Assembly (NCBI GenBank): GCA_028875175.1
Contig: JAPPFO010000144.1
Coordinates: 11,467-19,955 of the forward strand
DNA from: Chloroflexota bacterium
Lineage (GTDB): Bacteria > Chloroflexota > UBA11872
Length of the DNA stretch: 8,489 nucleotides
Direction: 5' to 3'
Below are positions 6,630 to 8,489 of this stretch, piece after piece. Made by a program: the position numbers and the translations under genes. Each line of letters begins with the position of its first letter. Positions within the stretch are counted from its first letter, which is position 1. A model generated the notes under the pieces. That model did no database searches and was not told the origin of the DNA. It saw nothing but the letters and a program-made list of their open reading frames with translations.

Positions 6630-6658
6630 ATTGTATACAAGACGAATACGACGCGCAA
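6630..6658 (-). promoter_or_regulatory. Candidate promoter of the capsid operon
   Basis: On the minus strand TTGCGC (6658-6653) and TACAAT (6635-6630) are separated by 17 bases. The -10 matches the sigma-70-type consensus at 5 of 6 positions, but the -35 only at 3 of 6. It lies in the most AT-rich patch of the intergenic region and would give a leader of about 400 bases before the capsid GTG. No comparably good plus-strand promoter for the secreted-protein gene was found. Confidence 0.3.
6631..6640. promoter_or_regulatory. Perfect palindrome TTGTATACAA, candidate operator
   Basis: The ten bases are self-complementary and overlap the -10 of the candidate capsid promoter. A GTATAC core with flanking T and A resembles operators of GntR-family (FadR/UxuR-like) repressors in general shape. 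No such regulator gene is in the window, so the binding protein is unknown. A repressor bound here would block capsid transcription. Confidence 0.3.
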
Positions 6659-6690
6659 GCCAGCTCTGTCAGCTACCGGGCCATTACCCA

Positions 6691-6707
6691 GGCGTGTCAC
6701 GCCTTTT
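6691..6707 (+). other. Small dyad followed by TTTT upstream of the secreted-protein gene
   Basis: GGCGTG-T-CACGCC (6691-6703) is an odd palindrome followed by four T. As RNA it would form only a short stem (GGCG/CGCC with a 5-base loop). It could be an operator or a weak attenuator in the leader of the 6782 gene. The evidence is limited to the symmetry. Confidence 0.2.
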
Positions 6708-6781
6708 GCGCCTCTCTTGCCGTTGGCCTGCGGCTACGATGCGTACGTCATTCCAGAGAGCCCACGGAACGGAGGCGGCGG

Positions 6782-8344
6782 ATGCCTGCTACGTACTCGT
6801 TCCTCAGCAACAGCACGTTCCGCACAATTCTGGCCGGCGCGGCGCTGGCCGCGGCTTTGGCGCTGGCGCTCACGGCCACGCCCGCCAAGGCTCAGTGGCC
6901 CACCAGTTGTGTGGAACTAAACGATGTCGTCGAGGCCCGCCTGGGCAACTCCGGCAACGTGGGGATCTACCAGCGCGTATTCGGCGACCAGGCTGAACAA
7001 GCCTGCCGGAACGATCACCGCTCCGATGTCCAGTCCGTCTTCGCCTGGGCTGTCGGCGGCTCGGGCTCCGGCCCGTCTGCCGCGCCGTCGGCCTGGCCCA
7101 CGAGCTGCGTGGCCCTGAACGATATCGTTGAGGCCCGCTTGGGCAACTCCGGCAACGTGGGGATCTACCAGCGCGTCTTCGGTGAGCAGGCCGAGCAGGC
7201 CTGCCGGAAAGACCACCGCGCCGATGTCCGGGCCCTCTTCGCCTGGGCCATCCCTCCCCCGCCGCCCCCGCCAGCTTCCACGCCTGCCCCTCTGCCGGCT
7301 CCGCAGCCAGTTTCGGCCCCAATCGGCGAGGTGCTGCACGTGGCGTCGCCCCTGGTCTTCCAGGACCGGACCATCTGGCTCGGCACCTCCACCGGCGGCG
7401 TGCTCCGCTCCACCAACGCCGGAGCCAGCTTCACCCAGTTCATCGACGGGCTTCCCAACCTGACCGTCAACGCCATCGCCACCTCGCCCACCCTGCCAGA
7501 CGACGGCATCGTGCTCGTCGCGACCAACGACGGGATCGGGCGGTCAAGCGACCGCGGTGTGACCTGGACCGCCGCCGCGGGCCTTCCTGGAGGCCGGATT
7601 GGCGGCCTCGCGGCTTCGCCTCGATACGAAACCGACCGCACGTTCTACGCCGTCGTTGATTCAAGGGGTCTTTTCGAGTCAACCGACGGCGGCGCAAATT
7701 GGTCGCCCGTGCTCGTTGCGTATGCGAACCGCCTACCCGCCGCGACCTATCTTGGCCTGACTGCGGTTCAGGGGCGTGGCGACGGAATCCACATCTTCGC
7801 CTGGACCCAGTCCGGCTTGTTCGTGAGCGACGATCGTGGAAGAGGCTTCAAGTCCATCATTGACACGAAGGCCCTGCCGAAGAACTTCAGGATCGCGTCC
7901 GTGGCGATTCACCCTGCCTGGCACTACGACAGAGTCGTCTGGATAGGTTCGGAAGAGCAGGGCCTCTATCGTTCGGAAGACGGTGGAGGGAGCTTTCACC
8001 AGGTGCTCGAAAACCGTGATGAAGCGCTCGGGCGTATCAACGTCATCGCCCTCTCGCCGAACGTCTCGCGTGATGGCACGATCGTGGTGGGAACCCAGAA
8101 GCGTGGCGTCTTCCTTAGCAAGCGCAGTCAGCCGCTGGGGACAGTTGACAACATCGGCGCGCCGTTGAGTTGGAAGCGCCAAAGCGTGAACCTGCGGATC
8201 CGCAATGTCCGCGGGATCGGCTTCAGCAACGGCTATGCCGAGGACCAAACGATTTTTGTCGCCGGTGGGACGTACTTCGCATACTCAGGAACCGGTGCGA
8301 TCGACTGGTTCACGTACCCCGATCCGGTGGGTCCCACCAGCTAA
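6782..8344 (+). CDS. Secreted protein: two duplicated Cys-pair domains, polyproline linker, Asp-box beta-propeller (520 aa)
   Basis: I chose ATG 6782 because GGAGG (6771-6775) lies 6 bases upstream and the protein then begins with a signal peptide: polar N-region, hydrophobic core at about residues 15-32 and a TPAKA-Q cleavage site at about 37/38. The open frame extends upstream to 6158, but that part is not protein-like and overlaps the capsid gene. Mature domains are: two 52-residue repeats (39-90 and 105-156), each with two Cys 32 residues apart that could form a disulfide; a Gly/Ser/Ala/Pro linker between them; a run of seven prolines opening a Pro/Ala linker (158-180); then a beta-propeller with five Asp-box motifs (STNAGASF 210, SSDRGVTW 255, STDGGANW 300, SDDRGRGF 349, SEDGGGSF 398) spaced 45 to 49 residues apart. 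The propeller resembles BNR/sortilin-like folds. No sialidase catalytic Arg triad or Tyr/Glu motif could be identified, so a binding or adhesion role is more likely than an enzyme. It is transcribed away from the phage operon and has no membrane anchor at its C-terminus. Confidence 0.88.
   Translation: MPATYSFLSNSTFRTILAGAALAAALALALTATPAKAQWPTSCVELNDVVEARLGNSGNVGIYQRVFGDQAEQACRNDHRSDVQSVFAWAVGGSGSGPSAAPSAWPTSCVALNDIVEARLGNSGNVGIYQRVFGEQAEQACRKDHRADVRALFAWAIPPPPPPPASTPAPLPAPQPVSAPIGEVLHVASPLVFQDRTIWLGTSTGGVLRSTNAGASFTQFIDGLPNLTVNAIATSPTLPDDGIVLVATNDGIGRSSDRGVTWTAAAGLPGGRIGGLAASPRYETDRTFYAVVDSRGLFESTDGGANWSPVLVAYANRLPAATYLGLTAVQGRGDGIHIFAWTQSGLFVSDDRGRGFKSIIDTKALPKNFRIASVAIHPAWHYDRVVWIGSEEQGLYRSEDGGGSFHQVLENRDEALGRINVIALSPNVSRDGTIVVGTQKRGVFLSKRSQPLGTVDNIGAPLSWKRQSVNLRIRNVRGIGFSNGYAEDQTIFVAGGTYFAYSGTGAIDWFTYPDPVGPTS
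6896..7051 (+). repeat. First copy of the 52-residue two-Cys repeat
   Basis: It encodes WPTSCVELNDVVEARLGNSG and onward to VFAWA (residues 39-90). It shares an identical 37-base run (6942-6978) with the second copy, 198 bases downstream. The domain is predicted helical, with Cys 43 and Cys 75. I know no characterised function for it. Confidence 0.9.
7094..7249 (+). repeat. Second copy of the 52-residue two-Cys repeat
   Basis: It encodes WPTSCVALNDIVEARLGNSG and onward to VFAWA (residues 105-156), with the identical DNA run at 7140-7176. Differences from copy one are mostly silent or conservative near the start and cluster toward the end (for example DHRSDVQSV against DHRADVRAL). The high DNA identity points to a fairly recent tandem duplication or gene conversion. 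Confidence 0.9.
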
Positions 8345-8454
8345 CGTCTCGAATACGAAATCGGATGGTGGAGGGCGCCCGGGCACCCCTCGCCCGACGC
8401 GCGTAACAGGGTGCCCCCAAACCCGTTACACGGGGCCAGTGGCCCCTCGGGGAT
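8345..8454. repeat. Cluster of overlapping inverted repeats after the secreted-protein gene
   Basis: Competing stems are visible: GGGCACCC (8381-8388) with GGGTGCCC (8409-8416); GTAAC-A-GGGT (8403-8412) with ACCCGTTAC (8421-8429), one base bulged; and GGGGCC-AGT-GGCCCC (8432-8446). The first two share bases and cannot form together. No gene is seen here. The arrangement could be a compound terminator, a 3'-end stabilising structure or an extragenic repeat element. Confidence 0.5.
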
Positions 8455-8485
8455 GCGCGGGCCCACCAAAGGGCCCGGGCATTTC
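8455..8485 (+). terminator. Terminator-like hairpin after the secreted-protein gene
   Basis: GCGCGGGCCC (8455-8464) pairs with GGGCCCGGGC (8471-8480) with a single G-G mismatch across the loop ACCAAA. It is followed by ATTTCTACC, a weak T-tract. It lies about 110 bases after the stop codon, and the window ends four bases later, so the continuation of the tail is not visible. Confidence 0.45.
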
Positions 8486-8489
8486 TACC

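Larger units (their letters stand above)
6226..6781. other. 556-base divergent intergenic region without a convincing gene
   Basis: Between the capsid start and the secreted-protein start there is no reading frame with both a ribosome binding site and protein-like composition. Open frames exist on both strands, but their translations are Arg/Pro/Ala-rich with no recognisable domain, as expected for GC-rich noncoding DNA. The region contains a promoter-like site and palindrome near 6630-6658, several short GC-rich hairpins between 6314 and 6433, a GGCGTGTCACGCC dyad followed by TTTT at 6691-6707, and the ribosome binding sites of the two divergent genes. Confidence 0.7.

Noticed and set aside
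6158..6781. Upstream extension of the secreted protein (open frame back to 6158)
   Set aside because: The extension overlaps the capsid 5' end, has no ribosome binding site at its start and is Arg/Pro/Ala-rich without domain pattern. The start at 6782 has GGAGG and opens directly into a signal peptide.
6896..7249. Tandem repeat as a CRISPR or mobile-element signal
   Set aside because: The two copies are in frame, inside a coding sequence and separated by an in-frame linker; this is a protein domain duplication.
6782..8344. Active sialidase call for the Asp-box protein
   Set aside because: Asp boxes are structural and occur in many propellers. I could not identify the catalytic Arg triad, Asp acid/base or Tyr/Glu pair, so an enzyme name is not supported.

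Overview
This is a very GC-rich bacterial window. It contains a compact set of phage virion genes on the minus strand (positions 6225 down to 80) and one divergent, signal-peptide-bearing secreted protein gene on the plus strand (6782-8344). No 16S, tRNA or housekeeping gene is present to fix the taxonomy. The paired Trp-Pro-Thr-Ser-Cys domain of the secreted protein reminds me of uncharacterised secreted proteins of Chloroflexota, and the capsid resembles the short HK97-type capsids of uncultured environmental phages. Both are recollections of family style, not database results, so the host call (uncultured Chloroflexota, possibly with a prophage or phage-derived island) is tentative.

Minus-strand operon, in transcription order: (1) an HK97-fold-type major capsid protein (6225-5371, GTG start); (2) an 84-residue protein of unknown function whose first codons contain a perfect 16-bp hairpin; (3) a 406-residue neck/adaptor-like protein with a jelly-roll carbohydrate-binding-like middle; (4) a 792-residue beta-rich tail or baseplate-like protein; (5) a 350-residue tail fibre with a GHDHSG motif, a carbohydrate-binding-like module and an H-type-lectin-like C-terminus; (6) a 113-residue protein with a putative membrane segment and coiled coil, a holin-like candidate. 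The last five genes are very tightly packed (1- or 4-base overlaps or gaps of 3 to 11 bases, several with Shine-Dalgarno sequences lying over the previous stop codon). The operon ends at a perfect 13-bp hairpin at positions 1-29.

No terminase, portal, maturation protease, tail tube, tape measure, integrase or lysin is visible. The operon starts with the capsid after a 556-base gene-free region. Either the rest of the phage lies outside the window, or this is a reduced particle locus; the window alone cannot decide.

The gene-free region 6226-6781 holds a plausible minus-strand promoter overlapping a perfect TTGTATACAA palindrome, several GC-rich hairpins in what would be the capsid mRNA leader, and the ribosome binding sites of both flanking genes.

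The plus-strand gene encodes a secreted protein with two nearly identical 52-residue, two-cysteine domains, a polyproline linker, and an Asp-box (BNR/sortilin-like) beta-propeller. It is followed by a run of alternative inverted repeats ending in a terminator-like hairpin at the window edge. It could be an ordinary host surface protein at the edge of the phage region, or a cargo gene carried by it.
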